Below, piece after piece: positions 54,058-62,939 of a stretch of 64,000 bases of DNA (position 1 is the first letter of the stretch; the number at the start of each line of letters is the position of its first letter). Below the pieces are notes generated by a model. It made no database searches. It saw only the letters and a program-made list of their open reading frames with translations, and was not told the origin of the DNA. The position numbers and the translations under genes are program-made. Source of the stretch: VAZQ01 sp963739385 (GTDB lineage Bacteria > Pseudomonadota > Alphaproteobacteria > Rhizobiales > Xanthobacteraceae); NCBI GenBank assembly GCA_963739385.1, contig CAVUAI010000011.1:62001-126000 (forward strand). The letters run 5' to 3'.

Positions 54058-54897
54058 TCAGAACTCCGCCGCCTTCCGCCTCGCGCTGCCCAAGAGCTCG
54101 AGCGCCTTCCGTAGGGCTCTCTCGGCCTCGTCCCCCTCGTCGCTCTCCACTGCCCCAGCTTCTCCGAGCAGCACCTCCCACACCAGCTCTTCCCATTCCG
54201 CAATAAGTGCCGGTGGGAGCGCCTCGCTGATCATGTGGAGCGCAATTGCTGTGATGTCGGGGTTAGCAGTCAGGTTCGTGCCGACTGCGGACATGATCTG
54301 ATCCGCCAGCCTGCGCGCTTGCTCACTGCGAAACTCGTCGCTCCCTGGCTGGTAGTCCGCTTTTTCGTCCAGTGCCTTCCGCTGCATCTCTCCCCAAGAC
54401 CAATTGCGCGCTTCGGGGGTCTTCAACAGCGCCGTCTTCAGCATCTTCTGCATCTTGTAGACGACCCGATCACTGACAACGGCACGCCCCGCTATGTCCT
54501 CGCAGGACATCGTGATCCCGTCGAGAACTCTACGCTTCACGAGCTTGAACGCAGCCTCGTACTTATCTTGCCGTGTGATTGGCAGCTTGTCGCGCACGTT
54601 AGCATCGAGCGACTTCAGCCATGCCGCTTCCAAGTCGCCCTTGAAGTGGATGACAGGAACCGACTTCTTTCCAAGTGCTGCATACGCGGCCAGTCTGTGG
54701 TGGCCATCGACGAGGTAGGGTTTGTCGCCAAGCGTAAACACTGTCACGGCTTGAAGGTCGCGTATCTCAAGTCCTCGCATCAACTCGCGCATGTGCAGCT
54801 CTTCAGCCTGAAGGCTTGAGTGCTCCCCACGCCATTGGAAGACCTTCTCTGCGACGACTACTTCGTTGACGGGTACTCTCTTCCGATTGTCCACCAC
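54058..54897 (-). CDS. ParB/sulfiredoxin-nuclease-domain protein
   Basis: 279 residues with a GTG start directly after the stop of the upstream small gene, so translation is probably coupled. The ParB-like nuclease fold lies in about 40-90: MRELMRGLEIRDLQAVTVF, then YLVDGHHRLAAYAALGKKSV and PVIHFKGDLEAAW. A helix-turn-helix-like middle (ITRQDKYEAAFKLV, CEDIAGRAVVSDRVVYKMQ) follows. The C-terminus is acidic. This is the pattern of plasmid/phage ParB-like regulators rather than chromosomal ParB, and no parA is present. It might assist integration, DNA binding or element maintenance. Confidence 0.8.
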   Translation of the reverse strand: MVDNRKRVPVNEVVVAEKVFQWRGEHSSLQAEELHMRELMRGLEIRDLQAVTVFTLGDKPYLVDGHHRLAAYAALGKKSVPVIHFKGDLEAAWLKSLDANVRDKLPITRQDKYEAAFKLVKRRVLDGITMSCEDIAGRAVVSDRVVYKMQKMLKTALLKTPEARNWSWGEMQRKALDEKADYQPGSDEFRSEQARRLADQIMSAVGTNLTANPDITAIALHMISEALPPALIAEWEELVWEVLLGEAGAVESDEGDEAERALRKALELLGSARRKAAEF

Positions 54898-55116
54898 CTA
54901 CTTCGTCGTCTCACTCTCGATCTGCGCCAAGTCCTCAAAGGTCTCCGGTGACCGCAGCGCGTCGAGCGCTTCACGCCACTTGCGCACCTTGCGGTCTCTC
55001 AAGGCTCTCCGGGGCTCGTTCCGTGCCTCAGCTTCCTCAACCAGCGCCATGTCTGCATAGAAGGTGTCGCCGCTGGGGCTAGGCTTTCGCCTTTTCGTCT
55101 GCTTCCGCGCTGCCAT
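54898..55116 (-). CDS. Small basic protein of unknown function
   Basis: 72 residues. The N-terminus is rich in Lys/Arg (AARKQTKRRKPSPSGDTFY), the middle is charged (EARNEPRRALRDRKVRKWRE), and the end is acidic (DLAQIESETTK). No known domain is recognised. It lies between the recombinase gene (49 bases) and the ParB-like gene (adjacent), so it is probably co-transcribed with both. Size and charge would suit a recombination directionality or DNA-binding accessory factor; that is a guess from position only. Confidence 0.6.
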   Translation of the reverse strand: MAARKQTKRRKPSPSGDTFYADMALVEEAEARNEPRRALRDRKVRKWREALDALRSPETFEDLAQIESETTK

Positions 55117-55165
55117 CAATGTTCCTTGAAACGTGATCTTTCTGGACGCACTCGCGCCCTAGCGG

Positions 55166-56782
55166 TCACTCAGGGCTCTCCAGGTCGCTAAAGATGGTCG
55201 AGTGACGCGAGTGTACGAACACGTACCCCACAACATCTGCGTCACGCCAATAAACGTCCAGCCGTGCCTGCTTAGGATCAAGGACAAGCATCTCAATAGT
55301 GTCCTTCATTGCCCTATTCGCTTCAACGACGTCTAAGGGTTTGGCCGTGAGCGCCGCGCGAAGCGCTTCCAGACGCCGCATCACGAAGGGCTGCGCAAGG
55401 CGGTCCCGTCGCTCTCGCGCTTCTCGCAGACGCTTAGTCGCCTCTTCCCACTCCAACTCTTTATCCCGCTGCTTGCGACGAACGGAGGGGCTTCGAGTTT
55501 CCAGCCACTCATCCAAAAGCGTCTGGGCCTCTTCACCCAAGTTGTCTGCATGTACCTCAAGCCCACGCAGTCGCCGGTTGTCGGCCTCGCTGTCGCTGCC
55601 TCTGGGAGCCTCCTCTATGAGCAAGTCGACGTTACTCGTGAATGCCTGCTCTACGGCCTTATAGGGAACAGCCATGTACTCGCAGTCCCCTTTTGCGTGG
55701 GCCTTGGAGCAGACGAGGTAGACGTAATCACCCTTTGATAGCCGCGTCACAGTACCACTACAGTGGGCGCATTTGATCAGCCCCGCGAAAATCGACGTGG
55801 TCACTCTGCCCGCGTTGCGTCCTCTGGGGGCCGTGACACTCGTGCGGGCTCGCACCCTCTCGAATAGGTCGCGATCTACGACAGACGGATAGTAGTTATG
55901 TGCAGGGTCCAGGGGCACATCACGACGGGCTCCGGTCAGTTCATCGTGTTCGGTGCGTCGCGGTATGAACGTGCCAATCGCGGCAGCACTCTTCGTGATC
56001 TTGAGAATGTACGAACCGCGCCAGTGGGTCGCCTGCCGCTTGCCTCCGCCCCAAGTGGGCGTCCGTTGGGTGTTGAGCCAACGTGCAATCCGATCATGCG
56101 ACCAACCCTGATCAGCTTTCTCGTAGATGGCGCGAACTATCGCTGCTCTCTCCTCAAGGACAACGAACTTGCACGCTTCCTCGCTCCATTTGAGCCACGC
56201 GGGACATTGTCGCGAGTATGGCTTCGGAACGCCTTTCCAGAGGTCCTGGCGCTTCTTCTCGCGCGCCGCTGCGATCAATGCCCCCTTCCGTGCGCTCTCC
56301 TGGTTGGCCCGGATCAACTCCAGCACGATAAAGAAAATGGTGTTCGGGTCTTTGATAAGACTATCGCGGGAGAAGGCTTGTCGGTTGGTCAACGTCACCA
56401 CCACGATCCCGCTGGGATCAGTGACAAAGCTGGTGATCAGTGACAAGAAAAGTGTCATGGCATCGGGGATGTCGGCGCGGGTCAGCCGGTCGATGTTCTC
56501 AACCAACAGATAGCTGTTGCGCGGCACCCGACCCTCGTTCACAGCGTTAAAAAACAGGCCAAGGGCACCTGTCCGTGCGTTCTTCTTCCGATACCCTGAG
56601 ACCCCCAGGTCCTTGAGGTTCAGCTCGGTATCGAGTTCAAGGCCATGCTCTGCAGCATATTCCGCTGCCTTGACTGTCTGACGTTCGAGCGAATGCCCCT
56701 CCCGCTGTCGGGGCGTCGAGAACCTGATGTAACTGTATGCCTTTGGTTTTGCGGGAATTACCGCGTGCTTTTCGTCGTTCAC
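55166..56782 (-). CDS. Large serine recombinase (site-specific integrase)
   Basis: About 538 residues. The N-terminal resolvase domain has the catalytic Ser in YSYIRFSTPRQREGHSLERQ, with arginines in VENIDRLTRADIPDA. The recombinase domain (about 200-330) includes VPKPYSRQCPAWLKW and QGWSHDRIARWLNTQRTPTW. A zinc ribbon follows (IKCAHCSGTVTRL... CSKAHAKGDC), then a long coiled coil (about 430-500). I favour GTG 56782 with GGAG seven bases ahead. ATG 56827 is an alternative and would place the start codon inside the att arm. It sits beside attR, as expected for the integrase of the comM element. Confidence 0.93.
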   Translation of the reverse strand: MNDEKHAVIPAKPKAYSYIRFSTPRQREGHSLERQTVKAAEYAAEHGLELDTELNLKDLGVSGYRKKNARTGALGLFFNAVNEGRVPRNSYLLVENIDRLTRADIPDAMTLFLSLITSFVTDPSGIVVVTLTNRQAFSRDSLIKDPNTIFFIVLELIRANQESARKGALIAAAREKKRQDLWKGVPKPYSRQCPAWLKWSEEACKFVVLEERAAIVRAIYEKADQGWSHDRIARWLNTQRTPTWGGGKRQATHWRGSYILKITKSAAAIGTFIPRRTEHDELTGARRDVPLDPAHNYYPSVVDRDLFERVRARTSVTAPRGRNAGRVTTSIFAGLIKCAHCSGTVTRLSKGDYVYLVCSKAHAKGDCEYMAVPYKAVEQAFTSNVDLLIEEAPRGSDSEADNRRLRGLEVHADNLGEEAQTLLDEWLETRSPSVRRKQRDKELEWEEATKRLREARERRDRLAQPFVMRRLEALRAALTAKPLDVVEANRAMKDTIEMLVLDPKQARLDVYWRDADVVGYVFVHSRHSTIFSDLESPE

Positions 56783-56814
56783 TCGTACACTCCGGGGTCG
56801 CTCGCGGTTACAAT

Positions 56815-56868
56815 AGTTGTTTGTCATTGTCCATATACGATCAACGTGGTCGGTCTGCCCGACAAGGC
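56815..56868. other. attR of the serine-integrase element
   Basis: The right junction: TTGTCATTG (56821-56829), 13 bases, AA (56843-56844), then comM sequence CGTGGTCGGTCTGCCCGA. Joined to attL the element ends give attP: TTGTCATTG-N13-AA-N13-CAATGACAA, with further symmetric bases (ACGA.C / G.TCGT) next to the AA. Confidence 0.8.
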
Positions 56869-58287
56869 CGTGTCCGAAGCGCGCGAGCGAGTGCGGGCGG
56901 CGCTGGTCGCGTCCGGGCTGGCGCTGCCGGCGCGCCGTATCACCGTCAATCTCGCCCCCGCCGACCTGCCGAAGGAAGGCAGCCACTACGACCTGCCGAT
57001 CGCGCTCGGCCTGATGGCGGCCATCGGAGCGATCCCGGCGGACGCGCTCGGCGGCTTTACGGTGCTGGGCGAGCTTGGCCTCGACGGCTCGATCGCGGCG
57101 GTCGCGGGCGTATTGCCGGCCGCCATCGGCGCCAACGCCCGTAGCGAAGGCCTCATCTGCCCGGCCGCCTGCGGCGCCGAAGCCGCCTGGGCCAGTCCCG
57201 AGATGGAGATCATCGCCGCCGGCTCCCTCATCCAGCTCGCCAACCATTTCCGCGGCAGCCAGGTGCTGGCACGTCCGCAGCCCAGGATCCGCGAAGCCCC
57301 CGGCGCTCTCGTCGACCTCAAGGACATCAAGGGCCAGGAGAGCGCCAAGCGCGCGCTCGAGGTCGCGGCCGCTGGCGGGCACAATCTGCTCATGGTGGGA
57401 CCGCCCGGCGCCGGCAAGTCGATGCTGGCGGCGCGGCTCGCCACCGTTCTTCCGCCGCTGACGCCGGCCGAGCTGCTCGAAGTCTCCATGATCGCCTCGG
57501 TCGCGGGCGAGATCGAAGGCGGCGCGCTCACCAACTGCCGTCCGTTCCGCGCCCCGCACCATTCCGCCAGCATGCCCGCGCTGGTCGGCGGCGGATTGCG
57601 CGCGCGCCCGGGCGAGGTCTCGCTCGCGCATCACGGCGTGCTCTTTCTCGACGAGCTGCCGGAATTCCAGCCGCAGGCGCTCGACGCGCTGCGCCAGCCG
57701 CTCGAGATCGGCGAGGTCGCAATCGCGCGCGCGAACCACCGCGTGACCTACCCCGCGCGATTCATGCGGTGGCCGCCATGAACCCGTGCCGTTGCGGGCG
57801 CGCCAGCGAACCCGGCTTCACCTGCAAGCGCGGCGCCAATGCCCGCTGCGCCGCCGACTACCAGGGACGGCTGTCGGGCCCGCTCATCGACCGCATCGAT
57901 CTGCACATCGACGTGCCGGCGGTAACCGCCGCCGATCTGATCCTGCCGCCGCCGACCGAAGGCAGCCGCGAGGTCGCGGAGCGCGTGGCGCGCGCGCGGG
58001 CGATGCAGGCCGAACGCTATGCCGCCATTGGACTGCCGCAGGTGCGCACCAATTCGGCCGCCAACGGGCCGGTGCTCGAGGACGTGGCGCGGCCGGATGC
58101 CGCCGGGCTTGCACTGCTGCGCGACGCCGCCGACGCCATGCGGCTTTCCGCGCGCGGCTACCACCGCGTTCTGCGGGTGGCGCGCACGCTCGCTGATCTC
58201 GATGGCGCCGAGCGGGTCGGCCGCGTGCATCTCGCCGAGGCGCTGTCCTATCGCGCGCTCGCCGACGAGGTGCGGCGGGCGGCGTAA
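56845..58287 (+). pseudogene. comM: comM 3' part, also frameshifted
   Basis: It continues ComM from VVGLPDKAVSEARERVRAAL through NLAPADLPKEGSHYDLPIAL, the Walker A segment MVGPPGAGKSMLAARL, PFRAPHHSASMPALVGGG and LFLDELPEFQPQALDALRQP. At 57766-57768 one base is missing (TTCATGCGGTGG where TTCATGCTGGTGG is expected), so the frame shifts before AAMNPCRCG. The rest (PGFTCKRGANARC... ADEVRRAA) is intact to the stop at 58287. With the 5' piece the gene would be about 512 residues, the normal ComM length. Confidence 0.93.
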
Positions 58288-58389
58288 GGTGCCGTGACGA
58301 AGGTAGTCGCGGACGCCAAGCGATTTTTCGCACTACGGTGGGAAGAGAAAGCTGCTTTAGCTACAAATTTATCTGCCCAAGTCGCCTTA

Positions 58390-58740
58390 TTATTTCCGCA
58401 GGATCTTCTCCATTGCTTTTCCCTTTGCCAGCTCATCGATTAATTTATCCAGGTAGCGAATTTCCTGCATAGTTGGTTCTTTGATGTCTTCCACTCGGAC
58501 ACCGCAAATCACGCCTTTAATCAAAGTCCGCGAAGGATTCAGCAGAGGAGCCTCCGCAACGAAGGTCTCAAAGTCTGTTTGTTTTTCCAGTTGCGCTTCC
58601 AACTCTTCCCGACTGTATCCCGTCAACCAACGAATGATTTCATCGACTTCTGTTTTCGTGCGTCCTTTTTTCTCTGCCTTAGCGACGTAAAGTGGATAGA
58701 CACTTGCGAAGCTCATTGTATAGATCCGATGTTTTGTCAT
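58390..58740 (-). CDS. DUF2200 family protein
   Basis: 116 residues, cytoplasmic. The family pattern is clear: HRIYTMSFASVYPLYVAKAE, KKGRTKTEVDEIIRWLTGYS, DFETFVAEAPLLNPSRTLIK and GVICGVRVEDI, then IRYLDKLIDELAKGKAMEKI. Function is unknown. The gene is much more AT-rich than everything around it, suggesting recent transfer from a lower-GC donor. It lies just downstream of the broken comM, convergent with it. Confidence 0.88.
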   Translation of the reverse strand: MTKHRIYTMSFASVYPLYVAKAEKKGRTKTEVDEIIRWLTGYSREELEAQLEKQTDFETFVAEAPLLNPSRTLIKGVICGVRVEDIKEPTMQEIRYLDKLIDELAKGKAMEKILRK

Positions 58741-59141
58741 GACACCTTCTTGTTTCTGCGATTTTCTTTATGTAGGGCGTGTGCTCATAAACGCGGCATC
58801 GGCCGGATATCCGCTCTTGGGGCGAACTGGACCATGGCGGGCCAGCGTGGTCTGCCAGAGCGGACGTGCAGCCGCGCAACATCAACCTGACTGCCTGATC
58901 GATTTCGAAGCTGCGTGACAGAATAAAGCAGATTTATGAGTACACATCCTAGATTTTGGCGCACTTAATCCGGTTGCGTTGTTCAAATTCGCATGCGGCC
59001 GACATGGCCTGGCCTTCGTGCGGACATGCATCGTGTGAAGCCTATTGCCGTCGAAACGGCTACACTGGGCATGGCAACGGCGGCTCCCCCTGATGATCGC
59101 GTGCAGAGCGGGAGGAGCCGCGCAAACGACGGAGGCACGAG
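58741..59141. other. Non-coding stretch
   Basis: About 400 bases without a credible gene. The first part is AT-rich like the DUF2200 gene; the later part returns to high GC and holds the GGAGG site of the next gene. I see no RNA gene or repeat. Confidence 0.4.
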
Positions 59142-60377
59142 ATGAAGTACCGGCTGAACATCATCGCCAGCGGCCTCGCTTGCATCGCCTTTCCCGCCTC
59201 GATCCTGCCCGCCGGCGCACAGAGCGCGCTGCCCGCCCCGGTCGACGCGTTTGTCGTCAGCGCCAACAGCCTGGCGAAAGCGGCGTCCGAACGCGCGGAT
59301 CTCGGCCGCGCGACGGCGCGCCTCAATCAAATCCGCCAGGAGGTGACCGACAAGCTGCTTGCCGCCCGGACGGGCGAGCCGATCCGCCTGGCGATCGTGC
59401 ACGAAACGCTGCTGTGCGAGCCGCGCGCCGCCAATGTCGAGGTGGCGGTACGACGCAACTACATCCAGACCGTTGCCGCCAATTTCCAGCAGGTGGGCAG
59501 GCCGTCCAGGATCGACAATCTGTCGTCGGCGATAAGCTCGCTGTTCGCGAGCCAGAGCCTCGACATCCGGGCGGAAATTCCGTCGGCCAGCGAGCTCGAG
59601 GACGCCAAGAGAAAAGTGCGCGACCGCTGCCAGACCGACGTCAAGAGTTTTGATCGCGCCTATTACGGCCGCAACCTCACGTCGCCCGCCCCGCCCGCCC
59701 CGCGCGACGTCATCGGCCTAGAAGCGGTGCCGGTCTTCGGCGCGATCGGCGCGCTCATCGATACGATCGTGAGCGTGATCACCCCGGTCGTCGTCGAAGG
59801 GGCGAAGATGGTCGACGAGGAGCGGCGCCGCCAGGCCGTGCTCGGCTTCCTCAGCGATCCGGCGCAGGTGAAGCGAATTCAGGATTCCGGACTCGCACTG
59901 GCAACCGAAGTGTCCGCGTTCACCTGGGACAAGCGGCTCAAGCTCGCCGGCGCGTTCATCGAACGGACGGCCATCCTCCGCGCCAGCGCCATCGACCCGT
60001 CGAGGAACGAGAGCTGCAAGCGATACATGGCTGCAGGCAAGCCGACGGACGCGGCCGGAACCAGCGTGACCGACGATTTCATCCTGTGCTGGCGGTTCGT
60101 CTGGGAGCAGCTCGAGCCGGACGTGGGCGCAACCCTGAAAGCGGCCGAGGACTACGACGGCATCGCCGACGCCGGCGACACCGACAATGCCTACAACGCA
60201 TTCAAGCCGCTCGGAGAGTCGCTCGCCGCGGTGTCGACCACGAACGAAGGCGACATCAGGAAGTTCTGGAACTGGGCGACCCGGCTGCTGGCGTTCGCGC
60301 AAAAGCTCGAATCCGGCCACAACGAGAACCGGCAGAAGGTTCAGAAATCGATCGACGATCTGGTCAAGGCGTTCTAG
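59142..60377 (+). CDS. Secreted protein of unknown function
   Basis: 411 residues. The signal peptide is NIIASGLACIAFPASILPAGAQS. The mature protein is mostly predicted helical, with Ala-rich amphipathic stretches, a membrane-like or buried hydrophobic segment AIGALIDTIVSVITPVVV near 205-225, and a few cysteines (about 93, 160, 297, 320) that could pair outside the cytoplasm. No family is recognised. GGAGG lies ahead of the ATG. It stands alone with a terminator about 330 bases downstream; no neighbouring transporter or regulator gives a clue. Confidence 0.7.
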   Translation: MKYRLNIIASGLACIAFPASILPAGAQSALPAPVDAFVVSANSLAKAASERADLGRATARLNQIRQEVTDKLLAARTGEPIRLAIVHETLLCEPRAANVEVAVRRNYIQTVAANFQQVGRPSRIDNLSSAISSLFASQSLDIRAEIPSASELEDAKRKVRDRCQTDVKSFDRAYYGRNLTSPAPPAPRDVIGLEAVPVFGAIGALIDTIVSVITPVVVEGAKMVDEERRRQAVLGFLSDPAQVKRIQDSGLALATEVSAFTWDKRLKLAGAFIERTAILRASAIDPSRNESCKRYMAAGKPTDAAGTSVTDDFILCWRFVWEQLEPDVGATLKAAEDYDGIADAGDTDNAYNAFKPLGESLAAVSTTNEGDIRKFWNWATRLLAFAQKLESGHNENRQKVQKSIDDLVKAF

Positions 60378-60702
60378 CGCTGCCGCATGCGGCCGGCTTC
60401 CGTCGCGCGACCAGCGCGCCCGCGCCGGCATCACCACGTCCGCCGCCTTCGCCGGGCGAGGGTCGACTGTCATTGCCCTGAGCAACACGTGTGATCACCG
60501 CGCAGGCCAGAACCAACATGCAAGGCGGCGATCGCGGTCAGCACGAGACTGGACGTTTTGTGTATTCTCCGGCTATCACATTGAGTTAACGCCTTAATCA
60601 TCGGGAATTCGTCAGCTATAGGCGAGAGCGATTGCCAGCCACCGTCTCGCTATTTGCAAGAACGCATGGGTGCAGTAATCACCTTCAGCCAATTGCAAGG
60701 AA

Positions 60703-60731
60703 GGCGCCGCGATTTGCGGCGCTTTTCTCTT
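60703..60731 (+). terminator. Rho-independent terminator
   Basis: GCGCCGC, loop GATTT, GCGGCGC, then TTTTCTCTT. It stands in the otherwise gene-free stretch 60378-60845 and could end the transcript of the secreted-protein gene or of a small RNA starting upstream. Confidence 0.8.
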
Positions 60732-60845
60732 ATGCGCCGCAGCGCTGTGAGAATGCTTAGACGTTGACACGCGCCTCAGGCGCGGCGAGCGAGGGCTCTG
60801 CTGTTTAGCCCAGAGCGCAGGGTGGACTGCTTGCTCGACCGGCAG

Positions 60846-61277
60846 TCATTCGATAGCGGCGCTGCATGGGGGCTTAGAGTTGGTAATCTCCACGCCGCGT
60901 TGCCAGTCGGGACGGTCCCGCGCGCCCGAGGCCTGAAGTTTCACGCTTTGGCACGTCAGCTTCATCAGGTGCCCAGATTTGTAGATAAAGAATAGGTCGC
61001 CGGTGTAGTGAAAATACTCACCCTCGAAGTCTCTTGTCCTGAACTTGAGTTGGATCTTGTTGTCGCTCACTTTGCGGGCGTTCACCACGCCTCGCCCGAG
61101 ATCCAACGTAACCTTTTGCGCTGGTCCGAGGGTCAACATCACGGTCTCGGGCGATTGGGACATCGCGCTTGGCTCGATCATCATTCCGGTACACGTCAAC
61201 TGCCGCGCCTCTTCGGCAAATGCGGCAATGCTGGTGCAGCCGAAGATCAGTGACGCTAGCGTGCTTGTCCGGAACAT
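60846..61277 (-). CDS. Small secreted protein of unknown function
   Basis: 143 residues. The signal peptide is FRTSTLASLIFGCTSIAAFAE. The mature part has CTGMMIEPSAMSQSPETVML and VTLDLGRGVVNARKVSDNKI, then beta-rich segments and CQSVKLQASG. This resembles small periplasmic beta proteins with no assigned function. The start is ATG 61277; the frame continues upstream only because it runs into the remains of a substrate-binding-protein gene. Four cysteines suggest an oxidising compartment. Confidence 0.65.
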   Translation of the reverse strand: MFRTSTLASLIFGCTSIAAFAEEARQLTCTGMMIEPSAMSQSPETVMLTLGPAQKVTLDLGRGVVNARKVSDNKIQLKFRTRDFEGEYFHYTGDLFFIYKSGHLMKLTCQSVKLQASGARDRPDWQRGVEITNSKPPCSAAIE

Positions 61278-61424
61278 CGATGCCGCTCCCAACCATTTCG
61301 TACCCGACGCGACGCGGCGTAAACCGCGTGCACCAAGCGTCTTATCCCTTGATCGTGAAATCAGCAACTGCGACAGGTAGAGGTGCAGGGTAGAGGTCAT
61401 GCGATCCGTGCCACGCGCGTGGCG

Positions 61425-61860
61425 AGTGAGCTCGCCGCTGAAGAAATTGACTCCAGTTAGCTTCCCCTCCGGGCGGGCGAGCCCAGCGACCAAACCTAAC
61501 CTGACCGGGTCATCGGCGACGACGAAAACTATGGGGATCGTCGTGGTTGCCGCCTTTGCCGCGATCGCCGAAGCGAAACCTCCGGGCGTGACGATCACAG
61601 CAACCTGCCGGCGAACTAAGTCGACCGCTAGCTCTCGCAACAGATCCATTCGATTCTCGGCCCATCGGTATTCGATCGCCGCATTCTGGCCCTCGACGAG
61701 GCCTGCGTCCCTTCAGTCCCTGACGAAATCCGCGCAGGAGATCCGCCAACGCATCAAGCGACCTCGGGTCCAAAAGGGCCGATCACCGGCACCGCTGCCT
61801 GCTGCGCGGCCACGCAACCGCCGCGCCGCCGAGCAGCGTGATGAAGGTGCGCCGCCTCAC
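61425..61860 (-). pseudogene. ABC substrate-binding protein pseudogene (ABC_sub_bind family)
   Basis: Fragments in different frames: VRRRTFITLLGGAAVAWP at the start (GTG 61860), then AAVPVIGPFGPEVA, then DAGLVEGQNAAIEYRWAENR, then RELAVDLVRRQVAVIVTPGG and IPIVFVVADDPVRLGLVAGL, ending at TGVNFFSGELT. At least two frameshifts, and the last two thirds of the gene is missing. It overlaps the upstream copy by the GTGA at the junction, so the two were a coupled tandem pair. Confidence 0.8.
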
Positions 61861-62846
61861 TCGATCACCTCGTCGGCGCGGGCGAGCAGCGCGTGCGGCA
61901 CGTCGAGACCGAATGCCTTCGCGGTCTTGAAATTAACGACCAGCTCGAATTTGGTCGGGAGCTGGACGGGAAGGTCCGCAGGTTTTGCGCCCTTGAAGAT
62001 GAGATCGATATAAGCCGCGGCGCGGTGGAACAGACCAGCCGTATTGTTGCCGAAGGATAGCAAGCCTCCGCTCTCAGCAAAGTAACGATCACTGTAGACC
62101 GCCGGAAGGCGGTGGCGTGCGGCCAGGTCGATGATGAGCTTTCGATTTCCCAGTGTCACGGCATGAGGCGCGACGATAAGACCGCAGTCGGGCTCGGCCG
62201 CGAACGCCGTGACGTCTTGTTCGATGTCGATGGCGTCACGAACCGGAAGGCCGGTCAACTTTATCGCGAGCGGCGGAGCGGCGGCTTCAGCGGCGTGGAA
62301 GAAACCCACATTGGGGGCTGCGTCCGGATTGAAGATGAATCCGACGTGTCCGGCGCGGGGTGCGATCTCTTTGAATAGCTCAAGCCATTTGCCTCCGATC
62401 GAATTCTCAAAATTGGCGAATCCGGTGACGTTCCTGCCGGGCCGTGCCAGGCTCGCGACGAAGCCACTGCCAACTGGATCGCCGACAAAGACGAATACGA
62501 TCGGTATAGTGCGCGTTTCCTGCTGAACGATCCGCGTCACTTGGTTGGTACTGGGCACGATCACGTCCGGCGTCATGCCGATCAGCTCTCTTGCAAAGGT
62601 GCGAGCCTTGTCGGAGTCGCCGCCAGCCCAACGATACTCGATCTGGACATTGCGCCCCTCGATCCAGCTCAGGTCGTGGAGGCCTTGCCGCAGCACCGTG
62701 ACATTGGCTTGAGCTTGCGGATCATCTTCGGGGTATCCCATCAGCACGCCGATGCGGCGCTTCCCCTCGGACTGCTGCGCGTGAGCGGCGAGCGGCCAAG
62801 CGGCCGCCGTACCGCCCAGCATCGTGATGAACTCTCACCGCCTCAT
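61857..62846 (-). pseudogene. ABC substrate-binding protein with nonsense codon in signal
   Basis: A nearly complete ABC_sub_bind (TrpX-like) receptor. From 62822 it is open for 321 residues: AAWPLAAHAQQSEGKRRIGV, VQIEYRWAGGDSDKARTFAR, IPIVFVFVGDPVGSGFVASL, NVTGFANFENSIGGKWLELF and PDCGLIVAPHAVTLGNR. Upstream, the original start at 62846 reads Met-Arg-Arg-stop-Glu-Phe-Ile-Thr; relatives have Arg where the TGA is. Translation could restart at ATG 62822, giving a shortened signal, so it may be functional or newly dead. Ligand unknown. Confidence 0.75.
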
Positions 62847-62939
62847 ATCGAGCATTGGGAATCTCTCCCTCCCGGGGCTATGCCGGCGCCGCCATGATAG
62901 CGGCAAGCGAACACCGAAGGCGGGCGGTTTGCCCGCGTC

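Larger units (their letters stand above)
51874..56843. mobile_element. Integrative element (about 4.97 kb) inserted in comM
   Basis: Bounded by attL and attR at AA dinucleotides 51873-51874 and 56843-56844. Removing the span restores an uninterrupted comM junction with the expected residues GLPAFNVVGLPDKA. It carries, all on the minus strand, a large serine recombinase beside attR, a small basic protein, a ParB-nuclease-like protein, an outer-membrane barrel protein and a LAGLIDADG-like protein. No conjugation, phage structural or replication genes are present, so it is a minimal integrative element or a trimmed remnant. Confidence 0.85.

Noticed and set aside
54058..54897. A chromosomal or plasmid partition locus (parAB)
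   Set aside because: There is no ParA ATPase gene or parS-like array; the protein is a lone ParB-nuclease-like protein.
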